A stretch of 64,000 nt of DNA from Bacteroidaceae bacterium (GCA_017483765.1 JAFUVE010000027.1:1-64000); one strand, 5' to 3'; positions 8,205 to 17,956 are shown, counted from the stretch's first letter. Numbers and translations are program-made. Notes: generated by a model from the letters alone, not told the origin.

Positions 8205-11200
8205 TCACTTAACAAGCACCTTCTTTCCGTTATGGATATACACGCCACGGCCTGGACGGCTCACACGCTGTCCCTGCAGGTTATACCAGCCATTGTCCAT
8301 GCTTCTGCCATCTACGGATGTACGTGCCAGCGGCGTACGGATGCCTGTGGCCTGACCGCCACCGTCTCCGATGACGATGCTGACCACGCCGGCGCCTCTG
8401 ATCACATTGCCCTTGTTCTCAAAATAGGCAGAGAACGGATCAACGACCTCTCCGTCGCTGCTCACACGGACGAAGGCGTTACCGTCAGCGTTCAGCACGT
8501 ATCCGTTGGTGATGACAGCGGGCGTGTACGTTCCTTTCATGCTCAGCTGCTGGCCTGTGATGCTGCATTTCGCGTCGGTGCTGAACTCCGTGATGTCGCC
8601 GCTGAAGACGAGCTCCTTACCGTCAAGATTCCAGTTGTCACCGTAGGACTCGTCGGGAACTGCGATGAGATAGGGAATATTGGCCTTGAGCTCGGTTCCT
8701 GCGACATAGTCGAAGTGGGCCTTGCCTCCCTCTTCATACAGGAACTGGTAGAGCCAGAAGTTCTTGCCTGCGTCGCTGGCGCTTTTAAACCACTCGACGG
8801 GCTCTCCCTCACAGCTGACCTGAGTGGCTTCGAACGGAAGCACCAGAGTGCTCCAGCCGTCTTTGCTGTCTTCCTTGCTTCCTTCGAACGAAGCGGTATA
8901 GCTCACGGCGTCGGAGACGAAGTCCCACAGGATATAGAAAGGATAGTTCTGATAGAGATTGATGACGTCGGCCGACGTACCCTTCACCACGTTCTGGCCG
9001 GATAGGCTCGACGGCACCGTCTGCCTGTCATCGAAGTAATAGATGCAGTTCGGATTCGTGCTGGGCACGACGGACGTACTGCTGCTCACACTGCAATGAG
9101 AGAAGTCAACTGCGCAGGTATACTGGGGGATGACCATTTCCGAAGATTTCGGAACGAACGAAACGGCTTCGTCTGCGTCATAGCACAGAAGACCTTCGCT
9201 CACGGTGAACGTGACGGAGGCAAGGATGTCAGGATTGTCGCCAAAAGGATTTCCATTGGTCAGAATAAAAGTATAAGTCTCACCTGGAGTCAAATCGTCC
9301 CGCATCACAGTCCGTGAATAGGAGCTGCCTGCACCGATTGTAGTCTTAAAGCCATTCGCACTTTTGTCGCCCTTCATGATATAATAGAATGAGCCGCCCA
9401 CAGAGGCAGTTGTCGTGTTCGTCAAGGTCACATCTGCTGTGAAGACATCAGAAACCAGGTAGTTCACGCCGTCCGTTTCAATAAGGTTCTCGACATCCAG
9501 AGAGGCGGTGAACTGTCCGGCATCGCTTGACGTCGTTGAAGTGACTGTTGCTGTACCCAGCAAACGGCTGCACACGTCTCCGCTGATTTCCCAGAAATAA
9601 AGTGTGTGTGTTCCGTCACTCGTCGGGGTGAAATAGAAGTAGGCGGTGCCGGGTCCGTTGGCATAGGTATAGACGCCGGCAATGGTGCTTTCCAGATTGC
9701 TTGCCACTGACTCATAATCATAGTTGGCCAGGCTACTGGGATAGTCGGCCACCATCACCACCATCCCGTTGTATTCCTCGTCGGTGTTGTTCTGGAACGT
9801 GGCTTTCACTTCCTGAAACGTACCAGTATAACCCGTCCCGGTGAACGTTGCACCGGTCACGCTGAGATCACATTCTTTCGGATAAACCTCCACGCTGGCG
9901 ACCGCGCCGTTCTCGATGGTCACCACGGCATAGTTTCTCTTGTAGCCGTTTGCCGGTCCCCACTGACCCAGGTCGTTGCTCGCCGTGGTACTCTGCACAC
10001 CAGTGACGGTGTAGGTGCCGTCTGAAAGGCCGGATGCCAGCTGGCGGTAGCTGATGCTGGGTGAATAGTAATAGCCGCTTTGAAGTCCGGAAGCATTGGT
10101 GATGCCGTAAATCCGGGACACCTTACCCTCGCTGTCCACCACGCCGAAGCTGTAGTATATCGTGCCGAGCGTCTGCGTCGTGTTGTTCGACATGTCCATG
10201 GAAAGATTGTTTCCACCGTCGGCCACATTGCTGACGGTCAGCCCGTCGGTGCCGGATATCGGCTCTGTCGCCTCGCGCTGAAGGCCGATCAGCGCGTCCT
10301 GCATGAAGGAATAGCCGTCCTCCGTGCTGCTCGCACCGGCTCCGTCGTTACTCTCGGAATTGAGCACGGAGAGGGAGAAATAGCCGTTGTACGTTCCGCC
10401 CCAGCCCCAGTTGATGTGGTAAAGGCCATCGCCGTCGTAGCCGTCGCAGATAAAGGAATGTCCGCCGCCGGTCGACTGTCCGGAATACAGCACGGGCCGG
10501 TCTGCAGCCAGCTCACTGTAGATTAGGTTTTCCCACTCTGTGTTGGTATAGTCGCTGCGGTCAGCCAGGTAGGCGTTGGGATTATAATGGAAATAGTTGA
10601 TGAAGGCCTTCAGGGCGTCGGGCGAGGAGGCCGACGAACCGCCAGTGCCGTAGTTCATCTTCGCGCCCTGACCGCAGTAGCGCATCAGCGTGCCCACGGC
10701 CTGAGCTGCGGCCGAGTTGACATCTGTCAGGTCCGTACCGATATATTCGTCCTGCATGTTGTCCCAATCAAAGGTGATGGCAGGCAGCTCGTCAAGTGTG
10801 CCGATGGTCGAGTTTGACGTGTACGAAGGCACAACCGTGGTGGCACCCTGCGGCCATTTGTGGTAGTACATCACCTGGGCCATCGCGGTCGCCACACAGC
10901 CGGTCAGGCAGTGGCGGGTTTCACCGTTTGGATAGTTATAATTCGGGCAATTCCAGTTATAGGCTTCTCCCGCTGCCGTCTTGATACTTCCCTGGTTCCA
11001 TTCCGACGTGGTCATCGGGCTGATGGGCGACTTCACCGACACCGGGGCTTTCTGCTTCGAGATTTTCCTGGCACCTCCCGCATTGGCTTGCTGAACCAGA
11101 CGGCCCACATTCGTCACCCAGGCCTTCACGTTATCGGGCATATTGCCAAGGTCGAACGTGCCGTCATAGCCGTAGGCCAAAACCGGCTCTGTCGCCTCTG

Positions 11201-11435
11201 AGTTGGCAACCAGCACGAATCCGCCGTCACTGGCGTTCACGGCATAAAGGCCGTCGTTCACTTTCTCTGCCCGCAGATTTCTCAGTTTCTGAGAGACACC
11301 CCTGCGGCCGGACTGATGACAGCGGGCATTTAAAAACTCTCCCGCACGGCTGACTGCCTCCTCCTGGCTGATCTGAGCAGACGCACCGACCAACAGAACA
11401 AGGCAGCAACAGCATAACATTAAAAATCTCTTCAT
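8205..11435 (-). CDS. Secreted C10 (streptopain/interpain-like) cysteine protease with C-terminal tail
   Basis: This 1076-residue protein has a signal peptide (cleavage near GASAQ), a Spi-type propeptide at about 22-140, and a C10 papain-like domain at about 140-385. The catalytic Cys180 is in HCLTGCVATAMAQVM and the catalytic His326 is in GGGHSFICDGYD, followed by YHINWGWGG. This matches Prevotella interpain A and streptococcal SpeB. The long C-terminal part holds Ig-like beta-sandwich repeats with unclear family membership. The end (WYNLQGQRVSRPGRGVYIHN then GKKVLVK) resembles a short type IX secretion sorting tail. It has its own promoter at 11540-11571 and is followed by small gene A. A protease among pectinases may process or mature the other secreted enzymes, or degrade cell-wall glycoproteins; this is inference. 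Confidence 0.9.
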   Translation of the reverse strand: MKRFLMLCCCCLVLLVGASAQISQEEAVSRAGEFLNARCHQSGRRGVSQKLRNLRAEKVNDGLYAVNASDGGFVLVANSEATEPVLAYGYDGTFDLGNMPDNVKAWVTNVGRLVQQANAGGARKISKQKAPVSVKSPISPMTTSEWNQGSIKTAAGEAYNWNCPNYNYPNGETRHCLTGCVATAMAQVMYYHKWPQGATTVVPSYTSNSTIGTLDELPAITFDWDNMQDEYIGTDLTDVNSAAAQAVGTLMRYCGQGAKMNYGTGGSSASSPDALKAFINYFHYNPNAYLADRSDYTNTEWENLIYSELAADRPVLYSGQSTGGGHSFICDGYDGDGLYHINWGWGGTYNGYFSLSVLNSESNDGAGASSTEDGYSFMQDALIGLQREATEPISGTDGLTVSNVADGGNNLSMDMSNNTTQTLGTIYYSFGVVDSEGKVSRIYGITNASGLQSGYYYSPSISYRQLASGLSDGTYTVTGVQSTTASNDLGQWGPANGYKRNYAVVTIENGAVASVEVYPKECDLSVTGATFTGTGYTGTFQEVKATFQNNTDEEYNGMVVMVADYPSSLANYDYESVASNLESTIAGVYTYANGPGTAYFYFTPTSDGTHTLYFWEISGDVCSRLLGTATVTSTTSSDAGQFTASLDVENLIETDGVNYLVSDVFTADVTLTNTTTASVGGSFYYIMKGDKSANGFKTTIGAGSSYSRTVMRDDLTPGETYTFILTNGNPFGDNPDILASVTFTVSEGLLCYDADEAVSFVPKSSEMVIPQYTCAVDFSHCSVSSSTSVVPSTNPNCIYYFDDRQTVPSSLSGQNVVKGTSADVINLYQNYPFYILWDFVSDAVSYTASFEGSKEDSKDGWSTLVLPFEATQVSCEGEPVEWFKSASDAGKNFWLYQFLYEEGGKAHFDYVAGTELKANIPYLIAVPDESYGDNWNLDGKELVFSGDITEFSTDAKCSITGQQLSMKGTYTPAVITNGYVLNADGNAFVRVSSDGEVVDPFSAYFENKGNVIRGAGVVSIVIGDGGGQATGIRTPLARTSVDGRSMDNGWYNLQGQRVSRPGRGVYIHNGKKVLVK

Positions 11436-11486
11436 AATTTTGTATTTTTTTATTTGTTTCTTCCCTTTCTTTCAACCACCCAGGTA

Positions 11487-11530
11487 ACTAAACTCTAAAC
11501 CCTAAACTCTCAACTCTAAACCCTCAACTA
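11487..11530. repeat. Short repeat of CTAAACYCT type in the protease leader
   Basis: Degenerate copies of 'ctaaactct/ctaaaccct/caactctaaaccc' lie between the promoter and start of the protease gene. The same repeat type recurs at 18070-18085, 29075-29100 and 62580-62650. Confidence 0.65.
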
Positions 11531-11539
11531 ATAAAATTA

Positions 11540-11571
11540 CAAAATTACGAAAAATCCCCCACAACCACAAA
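11540..11571 (-). promoter_or_regulatory. Bacteroidetes-type promoter for the C10 protease gene
   Basis: On the minus strand, TTTG (11568-11571) is followed after 20 bases by TAATTTTG (11540-11547). Both elements fit the TTTG/TAnnTTTG consensus. It leaves a leader of about 100 bases containing the CTAAACYCT repeats. Confidence 0.65.
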
Positions 11572-11594
11572 TAATTACATAAAAAACAAGCACC

Positions 11595-11640
11595 CAACAA
11601 AAATCAGGGCAGGCAAAAACGGATATTCTTGCCTGTCCTG
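11595..11640 (-). terminator. Rho-independent terminator after small gene B
   Basis: CAGGGCAGGCAA (11605-11616) pairs with TTGCCTGTCCTG (11629-11640) over 12 bases with one G-T pair. On the minus strand the stem is followed by a U-rich stretch (complement of caacaaaaat). It closes the unit PL1-CE8 gene plus small gene B, before the separate protease promoter. Confidence 0.75.
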
Positions 11641-11671
11641 ATGATTAAAAAGATAACGGATCTGTCTGAAC

Positions 11672-11875
11672 CTACCAAAGGGAAGCGGTCGTTTTACCAC
11701 CATTCTCCGTCTCTATGACAAACTGCTCAAAGGCTTCTTGCTCCTCAAGTTCCTCCTCGCGCTGACGAGCGTCGCCGCCACCACCTCCTCCGCCGCCATT
11801 AGGAGCGGTCATCGCTATCATATGCGTGGGGGTGAGCAAAGCGGTTTCACAAACTGGTTTTATATAGAATTTCAT
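11672..11875 (-). CDS. Small acidic YxKP protein, copy B
   Basis: This 67-residue protein starts MKFYIKPVCETALLTPTHMI, has a run of eight glycines near residues 27-34, and then a Glu-rich charged stretch (REEELEEQEAFEQF) ending in SLW. The REEELEEQEAF segment resembles REELEEE(D/E)xF of copies C and D, and the final LW is shared with them. It starts only 34 bases after the PL1-CE8 stop codon and is followed by a terminator, so the pair is one transcript. No domain, signal peptide or modification enzyme is seen nearby. Function is unknown. Confidence 0.72.
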   Translation of the reverse strand: MKFYIKPVCETALLTPTHMIAMTAPNGGGGGGGGDARQREEELEEQEAFEQFVIETENGGKTTASLW

Positions 11876-11909
11876 TTTCTTGATTTGTTGGTTTTAATGA
11901 AACAAGGAA

Positions 11910-14900
11910 TTACTTCACGATGAGTTTTTTTCCGTTGACGATATATAGTCCTTTCGACGGTCTTGCCACCCGGCGGCCGCTGAGGTCGTAAACCTGAGGC
12001 TGCGATGTGTCTGAGGTGCCTATGCGTCCGATGCCGGTCGGGGTGTCGTCTGCCTCGAAATTGAGGTCAAGCGACTTGACGCCATCCTGGCTTTCCGTCC
12101 TGAAATAAGCACGGGTCGGTTTGAACCATACGGTCGAAGCGGCATAGACGGCCTTGCTGTCCTGGATCATATAAATGGACAGATCGCCGTCTGGGAATTC
12201 CGTATATTGATAGACGCCGGTCATCGTGATGTTCTCTCCTTCAGTGGAAAGCATGCCGTCTGAAACTGCCACCAAGGTCTTGTCGGTGAAAGTGTAGGTG
12301 GCCTGCCGGCCGTCAGCTCCCGTCACCACCACGAGATAGGGCTTGTTGGCTGCCATCCGGCCGTCAGCCTGCTCGTCGAAGACGATGGCTCCGCCCTTGA
12401 TCTTGCTGACGGTATAGACGCTGAACTCCATGCCTGTCACGTCGAACAGCTCAGCTGCGTCGGTGGCAAACGGAAGGACAAGCGTGTTCATGCCTTCCTT
12501 GAAGGTGCGGGTGAGCTCCACGTCGAAGGTGCCGGAGACGCTGCCGTCGTAGTCCTCGTCCTCGCTCAGCGTGACAACCGTCGACTTCACGGCCTCGGTG
12601 GCTATGCCCAGACCGCCCATGGCGTTGGCGGCACGAACGGAATATGTGGCGTTGGCGTCATCAACGGTGTAGGTCGGCTCCTGCGTGAAGCCTACCACAT
12701 GACCGTCCTTCACAACCGCCCAGCAGAAGGCATAGCTGCTGTCGTCCCAGGTGAGGGTGGTGCCGGTGAGCACTACGTTCTTGGGAGACGGGGCCTGCTC
12801 GGTATAGTCGGTCGGAACCCAGCTGCCGAACATGTTGCTCATGTCGGAAGCCTCAGCGGCCTCGGCGGCAGTGAGAACGGGATTATTGGTATAGCTGCTG
12901 TTGAAAGTTGTCTTACGTCCGCTCAGGTCCACCGCAACGCCATCGGAAGTCCGGGAGTTGTACTCGGCAAAGCGTTTCGGCCAACCGTTGCTCATCTCGG
13001 CCCAGCCAATGCTGGAAGGAATGATGTTCATCGTCGTGTTAATCCACAGCGCAACGGGGGTGCCGTTGCCCCAAGGACGGCCGAGATAGTATTTGGTGTT
13101 GAGGGAAGTGCTCTCGCCGTTGATGGTACATCCGCTGAACACATAGCCGTACTTGATGCTCTTCGACGGAACGGCGATATAGCCACCGGTGTTCATGCAC
13201 ACCTGAATCACCGTCTCGTTGAAGAAGGCGTCGCCCTTGCCGCACAGGAAGTCGGTGCGACCTCTCAGCAGGCCGCCCTCGAAGTAATACAAGCCGTTGT
13301 CGTTGTTTGAGGTCCATGTGTCCTGATAGCCCCAAAGGCACACGTTCTTGTAGATGTTCTTCGTGCCGCGGTCCTGAAGCGCGATGTTGCGGCCCAGACC
13401 GTCCGGAATGCCGCTCTTCACGGTCAAATCCTGGAAGTAGATGCCGCTGATGCCGTTGCTGATCTGCAGTACGTCGCTCTTGCTGATACCGTCATACACG
13501 CTGGTCTGTCCCTGCGACACGCTGGTGTTCGTGTACGTTCCCGCATTAGCCAGGTCGTTGGTGATCACCACGCCGTCGCGGCTCTCACCGATGAACGAGA
13601 TGTTGTTGGCCTTGATGTAGGTGATCGGGCTCGGATAGGTGTTCCCGTCTCCGCCGGCTATCGTCTCGGTGGTGCTCAACGGCAGGGTGTAGGTGCCGTC
13701 ATAAAGGAAGATCCGGTAGCGGGCAGACTTGTCAGAACGTGTGTTAGCGGCGTTGATGGCGGCCACGAGGTCGTCATCGCTCTTCACGTAGTAGTCGTAG
13801 ATGCCTTTCTCGACGGGCTGCTTGTCTGACGCGCTCAACGTGCCGTTCACAACCACGTTGCCGATACACATCTGCTTGTTGTTAGCCACGTTGGAGATAT
13901 AGAAACGCAGCGTGAACACGTCGCAGGCTTTTCCGCTGATCTCGGCCGTGTGGTTCAGGTTGGCCGCATCAGCGTTCGCATTGCTGTTGCGCAGGATGGA
14001 GGTGGCTGGGACTGCCTGGATCGCGCTCTCCACGCCGTCAATCGTGTAGCTCCAGGAGAAATAGGCGTTGTCGGTGCCTACTTTCACGGCGTCAAAGCTG
14101 ACGGAGGTCGGAGTGAACAGCTTGCCGTCGGCTGCGCTCACGGTATATTCGATCATCACGTCTTCTGTCGTACCGGCATTGCTCACCGCAGGCTGGTATT
14201 TCACCATCGTGCCACAGTCGGGAATGGCGGTATAGGAAGCGGTCTCACAGGTCAGGCCGCTGCCCACTTTCACCGTGGTGTTGGACACATAGTCCTGCAG
14301 TTCTTCGGCCACGGTGGCGCTCGCCTCGTCGCCCACCGGCCATACAATGCTGCCGGAGATGCTCGGGATGGTCCAGGTGTAGTTGAAGCCGTAGAAACCG
14401 AGCTTAGAGCCGGTGCAGTAGACCTTATAGGTGGAGCCGGCCTTCACGTCGAAGGTGTAGGTGCCGTAATATTTCTCTGCCGACGTGATGCCGTTGTAGT
14501 CCGGCAGGGCTACGTCGTCCTCCAGGATGTAGAACGCCTTGCCGGCATTGAGCACGACGGCCACGTCGATGGTGCCATTGTACACTGGAGTGATAAGATA
14601 TACGGTGCCGCCGGTGCTGCTGCCGTTCGTCCCGTTTCCGTCTGTGGCGGCCACAAAGCCTTCGGCCAGGCCATTGCTCTTGGCGGCGGTAAAGGCGTTA
14701 CCTCCTGGGAAGCCGTACTGCACGGTGGCGATGACATCTCCGTTATATGTCACGTCGACGGTCTCGCCGGAATCGAAGGCGTCGCCTTCATAGAGCAGGT
14801 AGGTGGCATTGGCGGTCACGCCCTCAGGGTCCTCGTGGGGCTCCTCCTCTTCAGCGGTGGTGGTCCATGTGTAGTTGAAACCGTAGAAGCCGAGTTTCGA

Positions 14901-16928
14901 ACCGGTGCAGTAGACGGCATAGGTGGACCCGCCTTTCACGTTGAAGCTATAGGTGCCATAGTATTTTGTGCTCTCCGTGATGCCGTTATAGCCGTCGAGG
15001 GCCTGTCCGTCCTCCAGGATGTAGAACGACTTGCCGGCATTCAGGACGACGGCCACATCTACGGTTCCGTCATATTCGGGCTTGATGTAATAAACCGTTC
15101 CGCCGGTGGCACTGCCATTCACACCGTTGCCGGCGGTGAAGGCGGCAAAGCCGCTGACACTGCCGTTGGCACTGGCTGCGCCGAAGTCCGCGCCACCCTC
15201 AACGCCGTAGGTCACGGTGGCGACGGTATTGCCGTCACTCTCCACGTTGACAGTCTGACCGGAAGTGAAGGTCTCGCCGGCGGTCAGCGCGTAAGTGGCG
15301 GTGGCGGTGATGGTCTGAGTCGACACGGATTTGGGATAATACTCGTTTACGCTGCTCTGAGCGTCTTTGTTCTCGTTCTTCATGATGCTCTCAACCACGG
15401 AGCTGAGGTAGACTTCCAGGTTGGTGTAGTAGCCTTTCTCGGTGTCGAGGGTATAGGTATGCGCGTCGCTCGCGTCGTTCGGGTTGAGACCGTTCTTGCT
15501 CTCCCATTCGTCGGGCATGCCGTCGCGGTCGGTGTCATAGCCGTCGGGACGGCTGCCGGTGCCGAAGTTGGACTCGGTATAGCCGTTGCAGTCCGACACA
15601 CGGTCGATCAGGCCTCGCTTGCCGGACACGCTGCCGGTATAGGTGGCGGTGCCGCTCTGGGCTTCACGCATATAGCGGGCGTCCACGTTGTCGCGCACCA
15701 ACGACGCGCCGGCATAGGCCATCACCTTGTCGAAGGCATTGGCGGCCGTGTGGGTGGTCACCTCGCCTTTCGGAGCCTCGCTGTCAAGCTTGATCTTCAC
15801 GCAGTCCTCGCCATTCGTGTTCTTCTTGTAAGTGACGTCGCTGCCGTAGTAGTGGTTCACGTCCTTGCAGTAGCGCTCACCGTCGATGGTGTAGACACCG
15901 CTGTCATAGCCCACGCCGCCCCAGTCTTTGTTGGCGGTGCCGTCCAGCTGGTTGCCGCTGATATAGTAGCGGCTGGTGAGGTCGTAATAGGGGCTGTTGC
16001 TACCAGAGTTGTCGGAGTTTGCCACCGACACGGTGGTGATACGTGTGGTCGAGGCCGACGGACCGGTCTTGTAGTAGTTGTTCACCATGTTGATCTGGCC
16101 GCCGCCCGGACCGCCGTAGCAGCCGTTGCCGCAGTTGTAGACCACGCAGTTTCTGAAGTCCACGTTCTCGGCCTGAACGGCATTCTGCCAGTTGTAGGTG
16201 CTGTAGAGCGCGTTGTTGGTATAGTTCGTCCAGTCATAACGGGCACCGCAGAAGCGGGGGGAGCGGTTTGCCACGTGGCATATCAGGTTGTGATGGAAGG
16301 AGGCCAGCTTGCCACCCCATATGCCGCCATAGCCGTGGGCACCCTTGTTGTGGCCGGCCTCCAGGAGGCTCTCACCGATCGTGCACCACTGCATCGTGAA
16401 GTTGTTGTTGTCGTAGAACGAAGCCACCTCGTCGATGCTCCAGGAGAAGGAGCAGTGGTCGAGGATGATGCCGGTCTTATTGCGCTGCCACAACGCATCG
16501 GCACCATCGTCAACGTCTCTCTCCTGGCCGCGCCGGATACGGATGAAACGGATGATGTTGTTGGCACCGGGGCGGACGGTGTAGTAACGGATTGTGATTC
16601 CGGGGTCAGGGGCCGTCTGACCGGCGATGGTTGTGTTATCGCCGATGGTCAGCTCGCTGTTCAGAGCAATCACGCCGCCAACGTCGAACACGATGGTCTT
16701 GTAGGCGTTGCCGCTCACGGCGGCGCGGAGAGAGCCGGTGCCGCTGTCGTTCAGGTTCGTCACATGGATCACGTTCGTGGCACCGGTCGACGGATTTCGT
16801 CCGCCGCTCACATACCGGCCATGGCCTTCAGCACCTGGGAATGCCGGGGCGCCTGTCTGCGCATTTGCCTGTCCGAAAAGCAATGTGGACAGCAGCATAA
16901 GCGCAACAAATTTGATTTCTCTTGTCAT
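11910..16928 (-). CDS. Secreted two-enzyme pectinase: PL1 pectate lyase plus CE8 pectin methylesterase
   Basis: This 1672-residue protein has a signal peptide ending QANAQ. The PL1 domain covers about 25-480 (AFPGAEGHGRYVSGG, HVTNLNDSGTGSLR, LDHCSFSWSIDE), and a TSP3-like calcium motif (DRDGMPDEWE) follows. Two consecutive 145-residue modules (about 539-700 and 703-856) share most positions, each ending YGFNYTW. An unclassified beta-rich domain (about 858-1040) starts IVWPVGDEASATV. The CE8 domain (about 1041-1350) shows GYQDTW near 1199, GRTDFLCG near 1225 and YLGRPWG near 1282, covering the Gln/Asp, Asp and Arg of the active site. A linker and the tail IYIVNGKKLIVK finish it. It would demethylate pectin and then cleave it with one polypeptide. 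It has its own promoter at 17001-17031. Confidence 0.9.
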   Translation of the reverse strand: MTREIKFVALMLLSTLLFGQANAQTGAPAFPGAEGHGRYVSGGRNPSTGATNVIHVTNLNDSGTGSLRAAVSGNAYKTIVFDVGGVIALNSELTIGDNTTIAGQTAPDPGITIRYYTVRPGANNIIRFIRIRRGQERDVDDGADALWQRNKTGIILDHCSFSWSIDEVASFYDNNNFTMQWCTIGESLLEAGHNKGAHGYGGIWGGKLASFHHNLICHVANRSPRFCGARYDWTNYTNNALYSTYNWQNAVQAENVDFRNCVVYNCGNGCYGGPGGGQINMVNNYYKTGPSASTTRITTVSVANSDNSGSNSPYYDLTSRYYISGNQLDGTANKDWGGVGYDSGVYTIDGERYCKDVNHYYGSDVTYKKNTNGEDCVKIKLDSEAPKGEVTTHTAANAFDKVMAYAGASLVRDNVDARYMREAQSGTATYTGSVSGKRGLIDRVSDCNGYTESNFGTGSRPDGYDTDRDGMPDEWESKNGLNPNDASDAHTYTLDTEKGYYTNLEVYLSSVVESIMKNENKDAQSSVNEYYPKSVSTQTITATATYALTAGETFTSGQTVNVESDGNTVATVTYGVEGGADFGAASANGSVSGFAAFTAGNGVNGSATGGTVYYIKPEYDGTVDVAVVLNAGKSFYILEDGQALDGYNGITESTKYYGTYSFNVKGGSTYAVYCTGSKLGFYGFNYTWTTTAEEEEPHEDPEGVTANATYLLYEGDAFDSGETVDVTYNGDVIATVQYGFPGGNAFTAAKSNGLAEGFVAATDGNGTNGSSTGGTVYLITPVYNGTIDVAVVLNAGKAFYILEDDVALPDYNGITSAEKYYGTYTFDVKAGSTYKVYCTGSKLGFYGFNYTWTIPSISGSIVWPVGDEASATVAEELQDYVSNTTVKVGSGLTCETASYTAIPDCGTMVKYQPAVSNAGTTEDVMIEYTVSAADGKLFTPTSVSFDAVKVGTDNAYFSWSYTIDGVESAIQAVPATSILRNSNANADAANLNHTAEISGKACDVFTLRFYISNVANNKQMCIGNVVVNGTLSASDKQPVEKGIYDYYVKSDDDLVAAINAANTRSDKSARYRIFLYDGTYTLPLSTTETIAGGDGNTYPSPITYIKANNISFIGESRDGVVITNDLANAGTYTNTSVSQGQTSVYDGISKSDVLQISNGISGIYFQDLTVKSGIPDGLGRNIALQDRGTKNIYKNVCLWGYQDTWTSNNDNGLYYFEGGLLRGRTDFLCGKGDAFFNETVIQVCMNTGGYIAVPSKSIKYGYVFSGCTINGESTSLNTKYYLGRPWGNGTPVALWINTTMNIIPSSIGWAEMSNGWPKRFAEYNSRTSDGVAVDLSGRKTTFNSSYTNNPVLTAAEAAEASDMSNMFGSWVPTDYTEQAPSPKNVVLTGTTLTWDDSSYAFCWAVVKDGHVVGFTQEPTYTVDDANATYSVRAANAMGGLGIATEAVKSTVVTLSEDEDYDGSVSGTFDVELTRTFKEGMNTLVLPFATDAAELFDVTGMEFSVYTVSKIKGGAIVFDEQADGRMAANKPYLVVVTGADGRQATYTFTDKTLVAVSDGMLSTEGENITMTGVYQYTEFPDGDLSIYMIQDSKAVYAASTVWFKPTRAYFRTESQDGVKSLDLNFEADDTPTGIGRIGTSDTSQPQVYDLSGRRVARPSKGLYIVNGKKLIVK

Positions 16929-17000
16929 GTTGTTTCTATTGTGTTATGTAGTTATGATTTGTGCAATTCCCTTTTTTTGAATCGTACATGGAAATCTTTG

Positions 17001-17031
17001 CAAAGTTACGCAAAATCAAGAACATGGCAAA
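17001..17031 (-). promoter_or_regulatory. Bacteroidetes-type promoter for the PL1-CE8 gene
   Basis: On the minus strand TTTG (17028-17031), a 19-base spacer and TAACTTTG (17001-17008) fit the consensus exactly. The leader is about 65 bases. This is the cleanest promoter in the window. Confidence 0.75.
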
Positions 17032-17169
17032 ATAACCAGCTGACTGATTGCCACTAAAAAAATGTCAACATGTAAAACGCGGAAGTCAATACGCCACAAA
17101 TAATATCTTTTTAACAACTGACGTGGATAGTTTTTCTGTTTTCTGGAAACTACATAAAAGAAAAATATG

Positions 17170-17177
17170 TAACTTTG
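17170..17177 (+). promoter_or_regulatory. Promoter -7 box for the 17218 gene
   Basis: TAACTTTG matches TAnnTTTG and lies 40 bases before the start codon. No convincing -33 TTTG is seen. Confidence 0.5.
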
Positions 17178-17217
17178 TTATCAAATTCTTAATTTCACAA
17201 AAAAACACAAAAAAAAT

Positions 17218-17739
17218 ATGGAACAACACAACGACAATAGCATGCGGCGTCTGGCTTACTACCTGCTCGCCATTGCGGCGGCCATTGCGGCCATCTACAT
17301 TGTCATCTATTTTGCAGGCGGCAACAAATCCTCGGACATCGCACAGCCTGTTTGCGAACAAGATTCTACCACATCTGTTATCTCTACAAAGTCGGTTTCC
17401 ACTGAATCAGATAAACAGTCCACAACGCCCGATGCCATTGCCAAAGAGCCTGACACAACAAAAAAAGAGCTGAACAACGAAGAACTGGACGTGGACAAGG
17501 TCAAGAAAAACGCTTTGGAAGCCATTGAAGAAGCCCAAAAAGCTTTGAAAGAAACGAAGGAAGACAACCCTGGCTCCAAAACAACAAAGCAAACAACTGG
17601 CAGCTCATACAGCAGCTCTTCCTACTCATACTCATCCTACGATGAGGACGACCTGGACTATGAGGACGAGGAAGAAGAATACTACATCGACGACGAATTC
17701 TCTGAAGACGACGAGGACGACGAAATCGACCAGTACTGA
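17218..17739 (+). CDS. Membrane-anchored protein with Ser/Tyr and acidic tail, function unknown
   Basis: This 173-residue protein has a cytoplasmic start, one transmembrane helix at about 13-34 (YYLLAIAAAIAAIYIVIYF), a Ser/Thr/Lys linker, a short helical segment around residues 90-115 (VKKNALEAIEEAQKALKE), then a Ser/Tyr run (SSYSSSSYSYSSY) and an extremely acidic C-terminus of Asp, Glu and Tyr. It stands alone on the plus strand between two minus-strand pectinase units. No family is recognised. The Ser-run-then-acid pattern resembles the tail of FtsH in this window. The start was chosen because it is the first ATG after the TAACTTTG box. Confidence 0.7.
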   Translation: MEQHNDNSMRRLAYYLLAIAAAIAAIYIVIYFAGGNKSSDIAQPVCEQDSTTSVISTKSVSTESDKQSTTPDAIAKEPDTTKKELNNEELDVDKVKKNALEAIEEAQKALKETKEDNPGSKTTKQTTGSSYSSSSYSYSSYDEDDLDYEDEEEEYYIDDEFSEDDEDDEIDQY

Positions 17740-17743
17740 CACC

Positions 17744-17770
17744 GTAGGGACTTACTTCATGTATGTCCGC
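17744..17770 (+). repeat. 27-base dispersed element, copy 1
   Basis: This copy runs GTAGGGACTTAC-TTCAT-GTATGTCCGC and forms an imperfect hairpin with a TTCAT loop. Further copies lie at 23157, 35562, 35639 and 43548, all in the same orientation. This one begins four bases after the stop codon of the 17218 gene. Confidence 0.8.
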
Positions 17771-17812
17771 ATCCGAATCCCTGCATCCGAACCTTTTATC
17801 ATCCCCACTCAT

Positions 17813-17956
17813 CTCCAGTGTGGCACAACCTCCCCCAGCCCTTATCACGCTACCGGTGTCGGGTGGCCATTGCGAATTACATCTGCTCTAACCCCACTGC
17901 CCTCCAGGCTGCCATCTACCTTCCCCAGCCCACAAAACCTCCCCGGTGTTGAGTGG
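17813..17956 (+). repeat. Dispersed CTCCAG...CGGGTG element, one good and one decayed copy
   Basis: Bases 17813-17886 align to 37534-37605 with roughly four fifths identity by eye; shared landmarks are CTCCAGTRTGGCA, CAGCCC, CGGTGTCGGGTG and CATCTGC. A second, decayed copy follows at 17902-17956 (CTCCAGGCTGCCA ... CCGGTGTTGAGTGG). No coding function is evident. Confidence 0.65.

Noticed and set aside
13950-17057. Plus-strand open frame of 1035 codons antisense to the PL1-CE8 gene
   Set aside because: It is a shadow of a GC-rich gene on the other strand. It shows no domain, and the opposite strand carries complete PL1 and CE8 motifs with a promoter.
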